Positions 53,605 to 63,658 of a DNA stretch of 64,000 nt are shown one piece after another. The notes under the pieces are model-generated. The model was not told the origin of the DNA, did not search any database, and saw only the letters and a list, made by a program, of their open reading frames with translations. The stretch is from Clostridium sp. BNL1100 (GTDB taxonomy: Bacteria; Bacillota; Clostridia; Acetivibrionales; DSM-1351), in the NCBI RefSeq assembly GCF_000244875.1, contig NC_016791.1, positions 3,229,001 to 3,293,000 on the forward strand, read 5' to 3'. The number at the start of each line of letters is the position of its first letter. The first letter of the stretch is position 1. A program made the translations under genes and the position numbers.

Positions 53605-54654
53605 CTACACTATCAAATCTATTACCTTTTTAAGAATAACTTTCAACATTGCCGCCACAGGCACTCCTATCAACATTCCTATAATACCAAAAAATTCTCC
53701 TCCCACCAGTACCGCAATGATTGTTGTCACAGGATGCAGTCCCAGTTTTCCTTCAATAATTTTGGGAGAAATAAATGCATTATCAATTTGCTGAACAACT
53801 ATAAAAACAAGTGCCGCTAAAGCAGCTTTATAGGGCGATTGCAGTAATGCCACCGCAACTGCCGGAATAGCCCCCAGAAACGGGCCGAAATATGGAATCA
53901 TATTTGCCACGCCCCCCAGCAGTCCAAGCACAAATGGATATTTTATCCTGACAAGGTAAAGTCCAATAGTTTCCATTGTACCAACAATAAGTGCCGTCGT
54001 AAGCTGTCCCTGAATGAAATGGGTGGCTATTGCATTTAATTCCCTTCCTGTATTTATAAAATCATTTCTCATTTTTTTTGGGACAAGCATGAGCGTGGAA
54101 TTTTTCAAAGTTTCTGCATCCTTTAAAAAGTAGTATGCTATTAACATGGACAGTACTATGTTAAGCATGATTACAATTGAGGAAGCAAGTACAGACAGTG
54201 TTTTCTTCATTATTCTGGCAGCATAAACCTGTAGAAACCCGGAGCCATAATTAATCTCATTAAAAATCAGGTTTTTTACTTCCGGGGGCCATTTACTTGC
54301 CTTTATTCGGGATATGCAGTTATTAAAATACTCTCGATAACTGCTTGTTATATTGGGGAGGGTTTTAAAAAGCTCCTTTCCGTTACTCAGAACCTCAGGC
54401 ATAATGTAAATACCAAAAAAAATCAGAGTCAGAGCAATAAATACATAAATCAAAATTATTGATACACTTCTTTTTACTCCTTTACGTTCAAACCTTATAA
54501 CCATGGGATATATAATGTATGCTATCAAGGCAGCCATAAAAAATGGAAAAAGAATCTTAATTATTTTATCAATATAGAAATAGACAAATACTGCTGTACC
54601 AATTACTAATAGTATTAATATTATGTAAAATATAATTTTTCTTGTGTTAGCCAT
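53605..54654 (-). CDS. AI-2E family (TqsA/PerM) membrane transporter
   Basis: 349 residues from the ATG at 54654 (GGAG four to six nt upstream, inside an earlier in-frame ATG at 54666). About eight helices with the family arrangement: two N-terminal helices, a soluble segment (SNGKELFKTLPNITSSYREYF) and the conserved block GLLGGVANMIPYFGPFLGAIPAV. Members export signals, Na+ or other solutes, or act in sporulation (YtvI). Substrate unknown. Confidence 0.85.
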   Translation of the reverse strand: MANTRKIIFYIILILLVIGTAVFVYFYIDKIIKILFPFFMAALIAYIIYPMVIRFERKGVKRSVSIILIYVFIALTLIFFGIYIMPEVLSNGKELFKTLPNITSSYREYFNNCISRIKASKWPPEVKNLIFNEINYGSGFLQVYAARIMKKTLSVLASSIVIMLNIVLSMLIAYYFLKDAETLKNSTLMLVPKKMRNDFINTGRELNAIATHFIQGQLTTALIVGTMETIGLYLVRIKYPFVLGLLGGVANMIPYFGPFLGAIPAVAVALLQSPYKAALAALVFIVVQQIDNAFISPKIIEGKLGLHPVTTIIAVLVGGEFFGIIGMLIGVPVAAMLKVILKKVIDLIV

Positions 54655-54744
54655 AGTACACTCCATTTATGGTATTTGGGTCTGCTGCAAACAGATTTAT
54701 ACAGCAGACCCCTGCCTAATCTACTTGGTTTTAAAACATCCTGA

Positions 54745-54924
54745 TCATCTGAACATTTGAATCATTTCACCCAGCATATTGTTTGAACGATGTAAAATTT
54801 TTCTTCCGGACTTCATCATCCTTCTTCTCATTCTGGGATCAACTACCTCAGGATTTGTTAAAACACTGATAGATGCACCAATTAATCCTCCGATTACCAA
54901 ACCTTTTGTAAAATTTCTCAACAT
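54745..54924 (-). CDS. Small YtxH-like protein, 59 aa
   Basis: ATG at 54924 is preceded by AGGAGGAGTGGACT. It encodes MLRNFTKGLVIGGLIGASISVL, a short hydrophobic Gly-rich segment, then a strongly basic helix (DPRMRRRMMKSGRKILHRS) and stops at 54745. The shape is that of YtxH-type envelope-stress proteins. It lies 17 nt downstream of the PRC-barrel gene and is probably co-transcribed with it and the AI-2E transporter. Confidence 0.75.
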   Translation of the reverse strand: MLRNFTKGLVIGGLIGASISVLTNPEVVDPRMRRRMMKSGRKILHRSNNMLGEMIQMFR

Positions 54925-54941
54925 AGTCCACTCCTCCTGTT

Positions 54942-55487
54942 TTACATTAAAGTATTTTGCCCAAGCCGGCTTCGTAAGCCTCCGCCTGTACTTACCATCT
55001 CTTCAACTGCTCCGTTTTCAATTAAAATATTACTATTGCTTATTTCAACCTTGCCGATAAAAGGTAGAATACTTCTTCCTCTGAGGATGTCCTGAACCAA
55101 GCCGTCAGAAACCTGCACTCCTTCAACTTTGCCTGTTCTGTAGTCAAAAAGGATATCTTGAACAACTCCTATATCCTCTCCTTGCCGGGTATATATTTTC
55201 AATCCCCGAAGCTCAATTTTCTCGCTTTTTTCAAAGGATTTCTTAAACTTTCTGTAATTGAGCAGACAGTCCGGATTACTAACTATCAATGCATCATTAC
55301 CCAGACTCAGAACGTCATGCAGCATTACCACGTTACCTTTTACAGGATTACCTCCCTTTTCCATTACAAAAGCTATTACGCCTTTATTTTCTCTGGAAAA
55401 TACAACATCCTTCAGATTTCCTATTTTCAATCCATTGCTTGCACTTATTACCGGCAGTCCTAAAACATGGCTGTACATACTCAACAT
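54942..55487 (-). CDS. PRC-barrel domain protein
   Basis: 181 residues from the ATG at 55487 (AGGTG 6 nt upstream; the frame extends to 55535 but the extra residues look untranslated). Two PRC-barrel modules (LPVISASNGLKIGNLKDVVFSREN; IELRGLKIYTRQGEDIGVVQDILFDYRTGKVEGVQVSDG). This YlmC/YmxH-like arrangement is common in sporulating Firmicutes. Cytoplasmic; no catalytic residues. Function probably structural or RNA-related. Confidence 0.82.
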   Translation of the reverse strand: MLSMYSHVLGLPVISASNGLKIGNLKDVVFSRENKGVIAFVMEKGGNPVKGNVVMLHDVLSLGNDALIVSNPDCLLNYRKFKKSFEKSEKIELRGLKIYTRQGEDIGVVQDILFDYRTGKVEGVQVSDGLVQDILRGRSILPFIGKVEISNSNILIENGAVEEMVSTGGGLRSRLGQNTLM

Positions 55488-55692
55488 TCTGCTCACCTGC
55501 ACTTTAATTAGTCTCTTATTTAACAATTTGTACACACATTATTATTTGTTATATTTTTTAAATCATTCAGAGAAATTAAATAATAATAAAGCCAAAATTT
55601 ATTATGGAAGTTGATGCGTTAAATTGACTAAAAAGTGCAATTAATGTAGAATTTACATGAATACTTTAATTCGCTAAATTGTGAGGTATATA

Positions 55693-56997
55693 ATGAATAA
55701 TTACAAAAAAACACTATCAGAATTAGGTTTAATAATTCCAAAAATTATGCTCCCTGATTCAAAATATCAACTTGAAAAATGGGCTGTTGTTGCATGTGAT
55801 CAATACACATCCGAACGCGGTTACTGGGAAAAAGTTGCGGACCTTACTAAGGGTAATCCCTCCACCTATAATATAATCTTTCCTGAGGTATATTTGGAGG
55901 ATGGTGACAGTGACACCAGAATAAATACAATTAACAATAACATGGATAACTATATACAATCCGGTACGTTAAATGAACTGGAGGACTGTTTTATTCTTGT
56001 AGACAGGAAAACTACCCATACCCAGTCGAGAAAGGGGCTTATGGTCGCACTTGATCTTGAATGTTATAACTATACAAAGGGTTCTTGCACTTTCATAAGA
56101 GCTACCGAGGGTACAGTCATAGAGAGACTTCCTCCCCGTATAAAAATTCGTCAGAATGCTCCTATAGAGCTTCCTCATATTATGGTTCTTATAGACGACC
56201 CGGACAGAAAGGTTATTGAACCTTTGGCTCAAAAAGCTGATAAACTGGAAAAGTTGTATGACTTCGAGCTTATGATGGACGGAGGACACATAAAAGGCTA
56301 TCGAGTGTCTGATGAAGAAGATCTTTCCTCAGTTGCAGAGGCACTGTCTCAACTTGCTGACTTGGAAAATTTCCGTAAAAAATATGATCTGGAAAATCAG
56401 GAAGATGTACTGCTATTTGCAGTGGGCGACGGTAATCATTCTCTTGCCTCGGCAAAAGGCCACTGGGAAAACGTTAAATCAAGTCTTTCCTACGAAGAAC
56501 AGCAAAACCATCCCGCAAGATATGCATTAGTTGAGCTTGTAAACGTCCACGACGAAGGTCTGGTATTTGAACCTATTCACAGGGTATTGTTTAATGTAGA
56601 TGCAAAAAATCTTTTAAATGAGTTTTCTGCTTACTACAAAAACAATTCAGGTAGTAGGGACTCAAAACCACATGTATTCAAGTACATAACCTCAAACGGT
56701 TCAGGAGAAATCCTGATCGATAATCCTGTAAGCAATCTGGAAGTAGGTACACTTCAGGCTTTCCTTGATTATTACATGAAAGAACACCCTCAAGTTAAAA
56801 TTGATTATATTCACGGTGAGGATGTTGTAACAAAACTCGGGTCACAACCGGGAAACATGGGCATTTATTTGCCCTCAATGAATAAAACTGATCTTTTTAA
56901 AACTGTTATTTTAGATGGAGCGCTGCCAAGGAAAACCTTCTCCATGGGAGAAGCAGAAGAAAAACGTTTCTATCTGGAATGTAGAAAGATAAAATAA
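55693..56997 (+). CDS. DUF1015 family protein
   Basis: 434 residues from the ATG at 55693 (GAGG 6 nt upstream; a GTG at 55681 is in frame). DUF1015 hallmarks: VVACDQYTSERGYWEKV, NIIFPEVYLED, LLFAVGDGNHSLASAKGHWE, ARYALVELVNVHDEGLVFEPIHRV. The family is distantly ParB/Srx-like and has members proposed as serine kinases; no function is fixed for this branch. serA, of serine synthesis, is 5 kb away, which may be coincidence. Monocistronic. Confidence 0.88.
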   Translation: MNNYKKTLSELGLIIPKIMLPDSKYQLEKWAVVACDQYTSERGYWEKVADLTKGNPSTYNIIFPEVYLEDGDSDTRINTINNNMDNYIQSGTLNELEDCFILVDRKTTHTQSRKGLMVALDLECYNYTKGSCTFIRATEGTVIERLPPRIKIRQNAPIELPHIMVLIDDPDRKVIEPLAQKADKLEKLYDFELMMDGGHIKGYRVSDEEDLSSVAEALSQLADLENFRKKYDLENQEDVLLFAVGDGNHSLASAKGHWENVKSSLSYEEQQNHPARYALVELVNVHDEGLVFEPIHRVLFNVDAKNLLNEFSAYYKNNSGSRDSKPHVFKYITSNGSGEILIDNPVSNLEVGTLQAFLDYYMKEHPQVKIDYIHGEDVVTKLGSQPGNMGIYLPSMNKTDLFKTVILDGALPRKTFSMGEAEEKRFYLECRKIK

Positions 56998-57013
56998 CTC
57001 TTTCTCTATAATT

Positions 57014-57060
57014 AAAAAACCTTCCTTTGCTTTTGGGCTAAAAGGAAGGTTTTAATTTTT
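57014..57060. terminator. Bidirectional terminator between DUF1015 and ABC exporter
   Basis: AAAAACCTTCCTTT (57015-57028) pairs with AAAGGAAGGTTTT (57041-57053), U/A-runs on both sides, serving both converging genes. Confidence 0.9.
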
Positions 57061-57072
57061 TATTTATCTATT

Positions 57073-58935
57073 TTATGATGCTTCAGCAGTTTCAAACTGG
57101 CTGTTGTACAAGGAAGCATAGAATCCGTTTGCTGCAAGGAGTTCCTCATGGTTACCCTGCTCTACGATATCTCCGTCCTTCATAACCAGAATCAAATCCG
57201 CATCTCTGATTGTAGACAATCTGTGAGCAATGATAAAGCTTGTTCTGTCCTTCATGAGGTTTTCCATAGCCTTTTGTATCAGTACTTCAGTACGAGTATC
57301 AACGGAGCTGGTTGCTTCATCCAGAATAAGAATCTTAGGGTCTGACAAAATAGCTCTGGCTATTGTAAGGAGCTGTTTCTGACCTTGTGATACATTGCTG
57401 GCCTCTTCATTTAAAATCATGTTGTAGCCTTCCGGAAGGGTCTTAATAAAGTGGTGTGCATGTGCTGCTTTGGCAGCTTCCTTAACCTCTTCATCAGTTG
57501 CATTCAATCTTCCGTAACGAATATTTTCCATAATACTTCCATTAAACAACCAAGTGTCCTGAAGAACCATTCCAAACAATTCACGCAAATCATTTCGTTT
57601 GAAATCATTAATATTAATACCATCAATGAATATGTCACCGCCGTTTAAATCATAAAAACGCATTAGCAGCTTAACCATTGTAGTCTTACCTGCTCCGGTA
57701 GGACCAACTATAGCAACTCTCTGGCCCGGTTTTACCTTGGCCGAGAAGTCATTAATTATGATTTTTTCAGGATTGTACCCAAAATGAACATTTTTAAATT
57801 CAACTCCGCCTTTAACATTTGCAGTATCTGCTGGTTTTGAAACATCCTCGACTTCTTCCTCTTCTTCAAGGAATGCAAAAACTCTTTCCGCAGCAGCTGC
57901 TGTTGACTGAAGCACGTTTGCAATCTGTGCTGCCTGACCTATGGGCTGCTGGAAAGTACGTACATATTGTATAAATGAAACTATATCTCCTACTTCGATT
58001 TTGTTCTTGATTGTCAGCCAACCACCAAGGATTGTTACTAAAACGTATCCGATATTTCCTATGAAACCCATTATCGGGAACATCATACCGGAAAGGAACT
58101 GTGATTTCCAGGCTGACTTAAACAGTGTATTATTCAGACTGTCAAACTGTTCAATTGCTTTTTTCTCACCGTTAAAGGCTTTCATTATGTTGTGTCCACT
58201 GAATACTTCTTCAACGTGGCCGTTAACATGACCCAGATATTCCTGCTGGGATTTAAAATACTTCTGTGACCTTTTAACTATCAGCGATATAAATATAACT
58301 GACAGCGGTATGATAAGCACTGAGGCCAAAGTCATAAGCCAGCTTATTGACAGCATCATTATCAATACACCGATAAGTATTGTAAAAGAAGAAAATATCT
58401 GTGATAAGCTTTGGTTCAAGGTCTGGCTGACGGTATCAATATCATTTGTAACCCTTGATAAAACCTCTCCATGGGTAACCTTATCGAAGAACTTCAACGG
58501 CATACGATTTATTTTCTGAGAAAGCTCTTTTCTCAGCTTGTATGAAACCTTTTGTGCAACTCCCGCCATTACATAACCCTGTATGAATGAGAATATGGCA
58601 CTTATTACATACAATCCTATTAGAAATAATAACTTTTCCCCAATATAATCAAAGTCAATCCCCTTACCTGTACCACTGACTTTATCCACCAAACCAAGAT
58701 AAATCTTTGTAACAGCATTTCCCATTATCTTTGGTCCAACAATGGAAAATGCGGCACTGCCAATAGCAAATATAAGTACTATTATGATAGACAGTCTGTA
58801 TGGCTTCATGTAGGCAAGCAATTTTTTCATTGTGCCTTTAAAGTCCTTGGCCTTTTCTGTTTTCATTCCCATTGGACCACCACCCATAGGGCCTTGTCTT
58901 CTGGGTCTTTCATGCTTTATTTTATTTTCACTCAT
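57073..58935 (-). CDS. ABC exporter half-transporter, canonical ATPase site subunit
   Basis: 620 residues: a six-helix type IV exporter domain (~45-330) and a nucleotide-binding domain with Walker A GPTGAGKTT, Walker B ILILDEATSSVD (catalytic Glu present) and an unusual signature VSQGQ. Partner of the gene upstream, whose stop overlaps this start (ATGA). The complementary defects in the two ATPases fit a heterodimeric exporter of the BmrCD/TM287-288 type. The divergent MarR gene suggests a drug or lipid cargo. Confidence 0.92.
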   Translation of the reverse strand: MSENKIKHERPRRQGPMGGGPMGMKTEKAKDFKGTMKKLLAYMKPYRLSIIIVLIFAIGSAAFSIVGPKIMGNAVTKIYLGLVDKVSGTGKGIDFDYIGEKLLFLIGLYVISAIFSFIQGYVMAGVAQKVSYKLRKELSQKINRMPLKFFDKVTHGEVLSRVTNDIDTVSQTLNQSLSQIFSSFTILIGVLIMMLSISWLMTLASVLIIPLSVIFISLIVKRSQKYFKSQQEYLGHVNGHVEEVFSGHNIMKAFNGEKKAIEQFDSLNNTLFKSAWKSQFLSGMMFPIMGFIGNIGYVLVTILGGWLTIKNKIEVGDIVSFIQYVRTFQQPIGQAAQIANVLQSTAAAAERVFAFLEEEEEVEDVSKPADTANVKGGVEFKNVHFGYNPEKIIINDFSAKVKPGQRVAIVGPTGAGKTTMVKLLMRFYDLNGGDIFIDGININDFKRNDLRELFGMVLQDTWLFNGSIMENIRYGRLNATDEEVKEAAKAAHAHHFIKTLPEGYNMILNEEASNVSQGQKQLLTIARAILSDPKILILDEATSSVDTRTEVLIQKAMENLMKDRTSFIIAHRLSTIRDADLILVMKDGDIVEQGNHEELLAANGFYASLYNSQFETAEAS

Positions 58936-61199
58936 GCCAATTCCTCCTTTGATAACTGAGATAAGGCAATCTGTTTATAAACATCACAGGTTTCCATTAG
59001 CTCCCTATGAGTTCCTATTCCCACAACCTGGCCTTCATCCAGAACAAGTATCTGGTCTGCAGACATTACGGTGCTTATTCTCTGTGCTACTACAAGTACT
59101 GTTGCACCCTCTGTCTTTTCTTTAAGTGCCTTTCTTAATGCTGCATCTGTTTTAAAGTCCAATGCAGAAAAGCTATCATCAAATATAAATATTTCTGGTT
59201 TTTTAACAAGAGCACGGGCTATCGAAAGCCTTTGTTTCTGTCCACCGGACACGTTGGTACCGCCTTGTGAAATATCAGTCTTAAAGCCCTCTTCCTTCTC
59301 ACTTATAAAGTCCATAGCCTGTGCTATCTCCGCGGCAGTTCTTATATCTTCCTCACCTGCTGACTCATTACCGTATTTAAGGTTGCTTTCAATTGTACCT
59401 GAGAACAGAATACCTTTTTGCGGAACATACCCTATTTTTTGCCTTAAATCATGTTGAGAAATATCTCTTATATCAACTCCATTAATAAGAATCTGTCCTC
59501 CAGTAACATCATAAAATCTAGGTATCAGATTAATAAGAGTTGATTTTCCGCTTCCCGTACTCCCTATAAATGCAGTAGTCTGGCCGGGTTTTGCCGTAAA
59601 GTTTACATTGGATATAACATCATCCTCTGCACCGGGGTATTTAAATGAAACATTTTTAAATTCCACAGTACCCTTCATTCCGTTCACAAAATCTTTGGAT
59701 ACATCAGGGTCTTTAATTGAACCTTTTGTATCAATAACTTCACCTATACGTGCTATTGAAACTGATGCGCGTGGTAAAATTATGGAAACCATTGAAATCA
59801 TAAGGAATGCCATAATAATCTGCATAGCATATTGTATAAATGCCATCATATTACCGACCTGCATATTTCCCAAGTCTACCTGATGTGCACCTACCCATAC
59901 TATCAATATCATAACACCATTCATTAGAAGCATCATTACAGGGAACATAGCTGACATGGTTCTTCCAACAAATAGATTTGTTCTTGTAAAATTGGTATTT
60001 GCCTGTTCGAATTTTTCTTCTTCTGTTTTCTGAGTACCAAAAGCTCGGATTACAAGCATACCTGTTAAGGATTCACGTGTTACAAGGTTAAGCTTGTCAA
60101 CAAGTTTCTGCATACTTCTGAATTTCGGCATTGCTACAGCGAATAATACCCCTACTAAAGCCATTATAGCTAAAACGCCCACTCCAATAACCCATGTCAT
60201 TGATGTATCTGTTTGTAATACCTTTAATACACCGCCTATACCAAGGATTGGAGCATAGAATACCATCCTCAGGAACATTACCAGGAAAATCTGTACCTGC
60301 TGTATGTCGTTGGTACTTCTTGTAATAAGAGAAGAAGTGGAGAATTTATCAAATTCGGCATTTGAGAATCCAACTACATTTTCGAATACGTTCTTTCTCA
60401 TGCTTCTGCCCACGCCGGCTGAAACTCTTGCAGCCATCAGACCAACCGTAACAGTAGCACACATACTTATAAGAGATATAAGAAGCATCTTCAAACCGGC
60501 TATCAGTATATAATTGGACTGAAGATTTCCGGTATCCCTTCCGAGATCTTTGTACTCTGTCTGCACATATTTAACTGCACCCTGTGTGATTATACTGTCG
60601 GGCATACTCTCAAATTTATCATTAACTGATTTCATCATGCCTTGCAGCTGCTCTTTGGGGAGCTTAGTAATAACCGTAAATGGATCGGTTCCTTTAGGCA
60701 CATTGGCGAATAATTTCTCCATCTCACTGTTACCGGCTGTATTGCTTTTGTTTTCCGATGAATTATCCGACATTTTAATTGAACCTTCGATAGCTCCTAC
60801 AAACAGCATCGGCTTTCCGACTGCAGTATTTATCTTGTCAATAACCTCACTGTCGCTTGTATTCAGCTTGTATACATCGTTATTTTTAATTTCAGGATAC
60901 CTTTTTAAGTACTTATCCATATCAGCCTGAGATGCTTTACCTTTTTCAATTAAAGTATAATTGTCCAAAACAGTTTTTTTATCATTATCATTCATAAAAA
61001 AAGTTATTTTGTCCATCTCAGTTTTTCTGATTATATCAGGTACAGCATTTTTAATACCTCCCTGTTGAATACCTACATTAACAATATCAGACATATAGTC
61101 CGGCAGAGATAAATCACAATATGCCTGGACAAGTAAAAATAAAACTATGCCAATAATTGATATTATATGAGGTTTCAAATGTCTCATTAATTTCCCCAT
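58932..61199 (-). CDS. ABC exporter half-transporter with degenerate Walker B and extracellular insertion
   Basis: 755 residues from the ATG at 61199 (AGGAG 6 nt upstream; the frame extends to 61268). TM1 is followed by a ~150-residue hydrophilic insert (~45-215) before TM2, presumably outside the cell. The ATPase domain has Walker A GSTGSGKST and canonical signature VSGGQ. Its Walker B is FIFDDSFSALD, where Asp replaces the catalytic Glu, so this subunit forms the degenerate site. Co-translated with the next gene. Confidence 0.92.
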   Translation of the reverse strand: MGKLMRHLKPHIISIIGIVLFLLVQAYCDLSLPDYMSDIVNVGIQQGGIKNAVPDIIRKTEMDKITFFMNDNDKKTVLDNYTLIEKGKASQADMDKYLKRYPEIKNNDVYKLNTSDSEVIDKINTAVGKPMLFVGAIEGSIKMSDNSSENKSNTAGNSEMEKLFANVPKGTDPFTVITKLPKEQLQGMMKSVNDKFESMPDSIITQGAVKYVQTEYKDLGRDTGNLQSNYILIAGLKMLLISLISMCATVTVGLMAARVSAGVGRSMRKNVFENVVGFSNAEFDKFSTSSLITRSTNDIQQVQIFLVMFLRMVFYAPILGIGGVLKVLQTDTSMTWVIGVGVLAIMALVGVLFAVAMPKFRSMQKLVDKLNLVTRESLTGMLVIRAFGTQKTEEEKFEQANTNFTRTNLFVGRTMSAMFPVMMLLMNGVMILIVWVGAHQVDLGNMQVGNMMAFIQYAMQIIMAFLMISMVSIILPRASVSIARIGEVIDTKGSIKDPDVSKDFVNGMKGTVEFKNVSFKYPGAEDDVISNVNFTAKPGQTTAFIGSTGSGKSTLINLIPRFYDVTGGQILINGVDIRDISQHDLRQKIGYVPQKGILFSGTIESNLKYGNESAGEEDIRTAAEIAQAMDFISEKEEGFKTDISQGGTNVSGGQKQRLSIARALVKKPEIFIFDDSFSALDFKTDAALRKALKEKTEGATVLVVAQRISTVMSADQILVLDEGQVVGIGTHRELMETCDVYKQIALSQLSKEELA

Positions 61200-61268
61200 G
61201 TATTGCTCCTTTCTGCAGTAGGGTAAAGTCTTGCCGTATGACAAATTTATATTCAAGACCATATCCAA

Positions 61269-61499
61269 TTTACTTTTATAATTTGGTGTATTAACAGTTC
61301 ATTTTTTAATTATATTTATATAACTATTATATGTCAATAATAATTTGATTGTATTATTAATTTAAATAGTTTATAATTACAATATTAAGTAATAAGTCAG
61401 TAATACTACTGTATAACAAATAAATATACGCAGATATTTATTTTATGTCTTGTTTATTGGAAAATATAGTAGTTTATCTTTTTAAAAGGAGTTAATGGA
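61269..61499. promoter_or_regulatory. Divergent promoter region between ABC exporter and MarR gene
   Basis: AT-rich 230-bp gap with short imperfect palindromes such as AATAAT...ATTATT near 61336-61355. This is where a MarR dimer would repress both directions, but no single site stands out. Confidence 0.35.
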
Positions 61500-61946
61500 A
61501 TGTTACCCGAAGAAGAAATTAATAGTATATCTGATGATTTGTTTTTGCTTGTACTTCATTTAAGCGGCAGAATATTTAACCCGTCAACTATGTTCAAAGG
61601 ACTGCCTATTCCGCCGTCCCATACGAAAGTACTGTTCAGGCTGGCAAAACTCGGCCCCTGTCCGGTATCGCAGCTGGCGAATGACTTGATAATTTCAAGG
61701 CCTAATATGACACCGATTATTGACAAGCTTATTGCCGAAGGTTATGCGGACAGATATGACGATCCCAATGATAGAAGGGTAATAATGGTTAAATTGACTG
61801 AAAAAGCATGTACTTTATTGCGCGACATTGAACATAAAGCCAAAAGTTTATTTGTAGAAAAGTTGTCGAGTCTGGATGATAATGATTTGATAAATCTAAA
61901 AAATCTTGTACCTGAATTAAATAATATTGTTTTGAAAATTAAATAG
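61500..61946 (+). CDS. MarR-family transcriptional regulator
   Basis: 148 residues, winged HTH with the MarR core PCPVSQLANDLIISRPNMTPIIDKLIAEGYADRYDDPNDRRVIMVKLTEKA, including the DPNDRR wing. AAGGAG lies 9 nt before the ATG. It is divergent from the ABC exporter pair, whose operon it most likely represses in response to an exported or toxic compound. Confidence 0.92.
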   Translation: MLPEEEINSISDDLFLLVLHLSGRIFNPSTMFKGLPIPPSHTKVLFRLAKLGPCPVSQLANDLIISRPNMTPIIDKLIAEGYADRYDDPNDRRVIMVKLTEKACTLLRDIEHKAKSLFVEKLSSLDDNDLINLKNLVPELNNIVLKIK

Positions 61947-61954
61947 AGCTTTAC

Positions 61955-61990
61955 TAAAAAAGGCTAAGGAATAATTCCCCAGCCTTTTTT
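61955..61990. terminator. Bidirectional terminator between marR and serA
   Basis: AAAAAAGGCT (61956-61965) pairs with AGCCTTTTTT (61981-61990), inner GGAAT/ATTCC. U-runs on both strands. Confidence 0.85.
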
Positions 61991-62000
61991 ATGTTTATTA

Positions 62001-63608
62001 TCAGAATTTAAGCAATGTTACCTTCAATACACCGTTAATCTTTTTAATAAGTTCAAGGACATTTGCCGGAACTTCGCAATCAACGCTTACAAATGCAACC
62101 GCTTTTTCCCCCTTGTGGTTTCTGCTCCACTGCATTGCAGCAATGTTGATATCGCTTGCACCAAGTATTGTTCCTATCTGACCAATAATACCCGGAACGT
62201 CTACATTCTGAATTGCCAAAACATAAGGAGTCGGTTCAAAGTCAAGTTTGTAACCGAAGAAATCAACAACACGTATTTCTTCTTTTGCAAAAACAGTACC
62301 GGAAACTGATAGGGCTTGGCTCTTTGTAAAGAATTTTATAGTAATCAGATTAGTGTATTTTTCAAGCTGTGAGCTTTTACTTTCTATAAGTGATATTCCC
62401 ATGTTCTTTGCAATGAACTCAGCATTTACATAGTTTACCTTTTCTTTAATTACTATTTCAAGGAAGCCTTTTAAAACTGAGAGTGACAGTATCTTTGTTT
62501 CCTGCTCTGCAAGTTCTCCGCTGTAAACTATTTCGATCTTGTTAACTGTTTCCTTTTCAGCCTGGTAATATATTTTACCTAGTATTTCAGCTAAATCAAG
62601 ATAAGGCCTCATCTCATTCAAATCCTTGTTTTTCATAGGAGGCATATTAACTGCTGCAACCATTTCACCTTTTAACGCATCTGAAACAAGCTTTGAAACG
62701 GCAGTACCTACATTGTAGTTTGCTTCAGCCGTTGAGGCTCCAAGGTGAGGAGTGATTATTACATTGTCAAGTTCAAAAAGCTTGTTTTGAAAATCCTGAT
62801 CTTCAGGCTTTTTGTCATAGTTTGGTTCAGGGTTAAGAACGTCCAGTGCAGCAGCTGCCACATGCCCTTCTCTGATTGCGTTATATAAAGCGTCTTCATT
62901 AACCAAACCGCCTCTTGCGGCATTTACTATTCTTACACCTTTTTTACAAAGCTTTAATTGCTCCTCACCTATAATTCCATATGTTTCTGTTGTCTTAGGA
63001 GTATGCAGAGTTATCAGATCGCTCTGTTTCAACAGGTCTTCAAGAGTTTCACATCTTTCTACACCAAGCTTTTTGAACTTTTCATCAGTTATATACGGGT
63101 CGTATGCAACTACCTTCATATTGCATCCCTTGAGTTTTGTAGCTACTATGGAGCCTATTCTGCCCAAACCGATTACACCGGCTGTCTTTTCATCAAGCTC
63201 GTTTCCATTGAAGCTGCTTCTTCTGAAATCCTTTTGAGCTTTACCTGCCCAGTGTGCCTGAGGTATGTTTCTGAATATGGCAAATGCTTGCCCGATTGCC
63301 AGCTCAGCAGCAGCCATAATGTTACTTTCAGGGGTATTGACAACAATGATACCTCTCTTGGTACAAGCAGGCACTTCAATATTGTCGATACCGTTTCCTG
63401 CACGTCCTGCAACCTTCAATTTGCCGGCCTTTTGCAAAAGCTCTTCATTTACTTTAGTAACACTTCTTACTATTATTGCATCGTAATTCTCTATAATCTT
63501 AAGTAATTCTTCGTGGGATATTCCGTACTTTGTATCTACTTCATGTCCATTCTCCAGAAGATAGTTAATGCCGTCTTCTGCGATTCGTTCTGTGACAATT
63601 ATTTTCAT
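62001..63608 (-). CDS. serA: D-3-phosphoglycerate dehydrogenase, long form with ACT domain
   Basis: 535 residues. Catalytic and NAD domains (~1-310): GRAGNGIDNIEV, GLGRIGSIVATKLK, Arg in NAARGGLVNEDAL, Glu in PEPNYD, catalytic His in TPHLGASTAEA. An ASB intervening domain (~320-450) and a C-terminal ACT domain (VPGIIGQIGTILGASDINIAAMQWSR) for serine feedback follow. First step of phosphoserine synthesis. AACGGGAGG site before ATG. A 53-codon small frame lies directly upstream. Confidence 0.96.
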   Translation of the reverse strand: MKIIVTERIAEDGINYLLENGHEVDTKYGISHEELLKIIENYDAIIVRSVTKVNEELLQKAGKLKVAGRAGNGIDNIEVPACTKRGIIVVNTPESNIMAAAELAIGQAFAIFRNIPQAHWAGKAQKDFRRSSFNGNELDEKTAGVIGLGRIGSIVATKLKGCNMKVVAYDPYITDEKFKKLGVERCETLEDLLKQSDLITLHTPKTTETYGIIGEEQLKLCKKGVRIVNAARGGLVNEDALYNAIREGHVAAAALDVLNPEPNYDKKPEDQDFQNKLFELDNVIITPHLGASTAEANYNVGTAVSKLVSDALKGEMVAAVNMPPMKNKDLNEMRPYLDLAEILGKIYYQAEKETVNKIEIVYSGELAEQETKILSLSVLKGFLEIVIKEKVNYVNAEFIAKNMGISLIESKSSQLEKYTNLITIKFFTKSQALSVSGTVFAKEEIRVVDFFGYKLDFEPTPYVLAIQNVDVPGIIGQIGTILGASDINIAAMQWSRNHKGEKAVAFVSVDCEVPANVLELIKKINGVLKVTLLKF

Positions 63609-63658
63609 ATAACTAATACCTCCCGTTATTAATTCTCAACATTTTATAGAAGTGCCTT

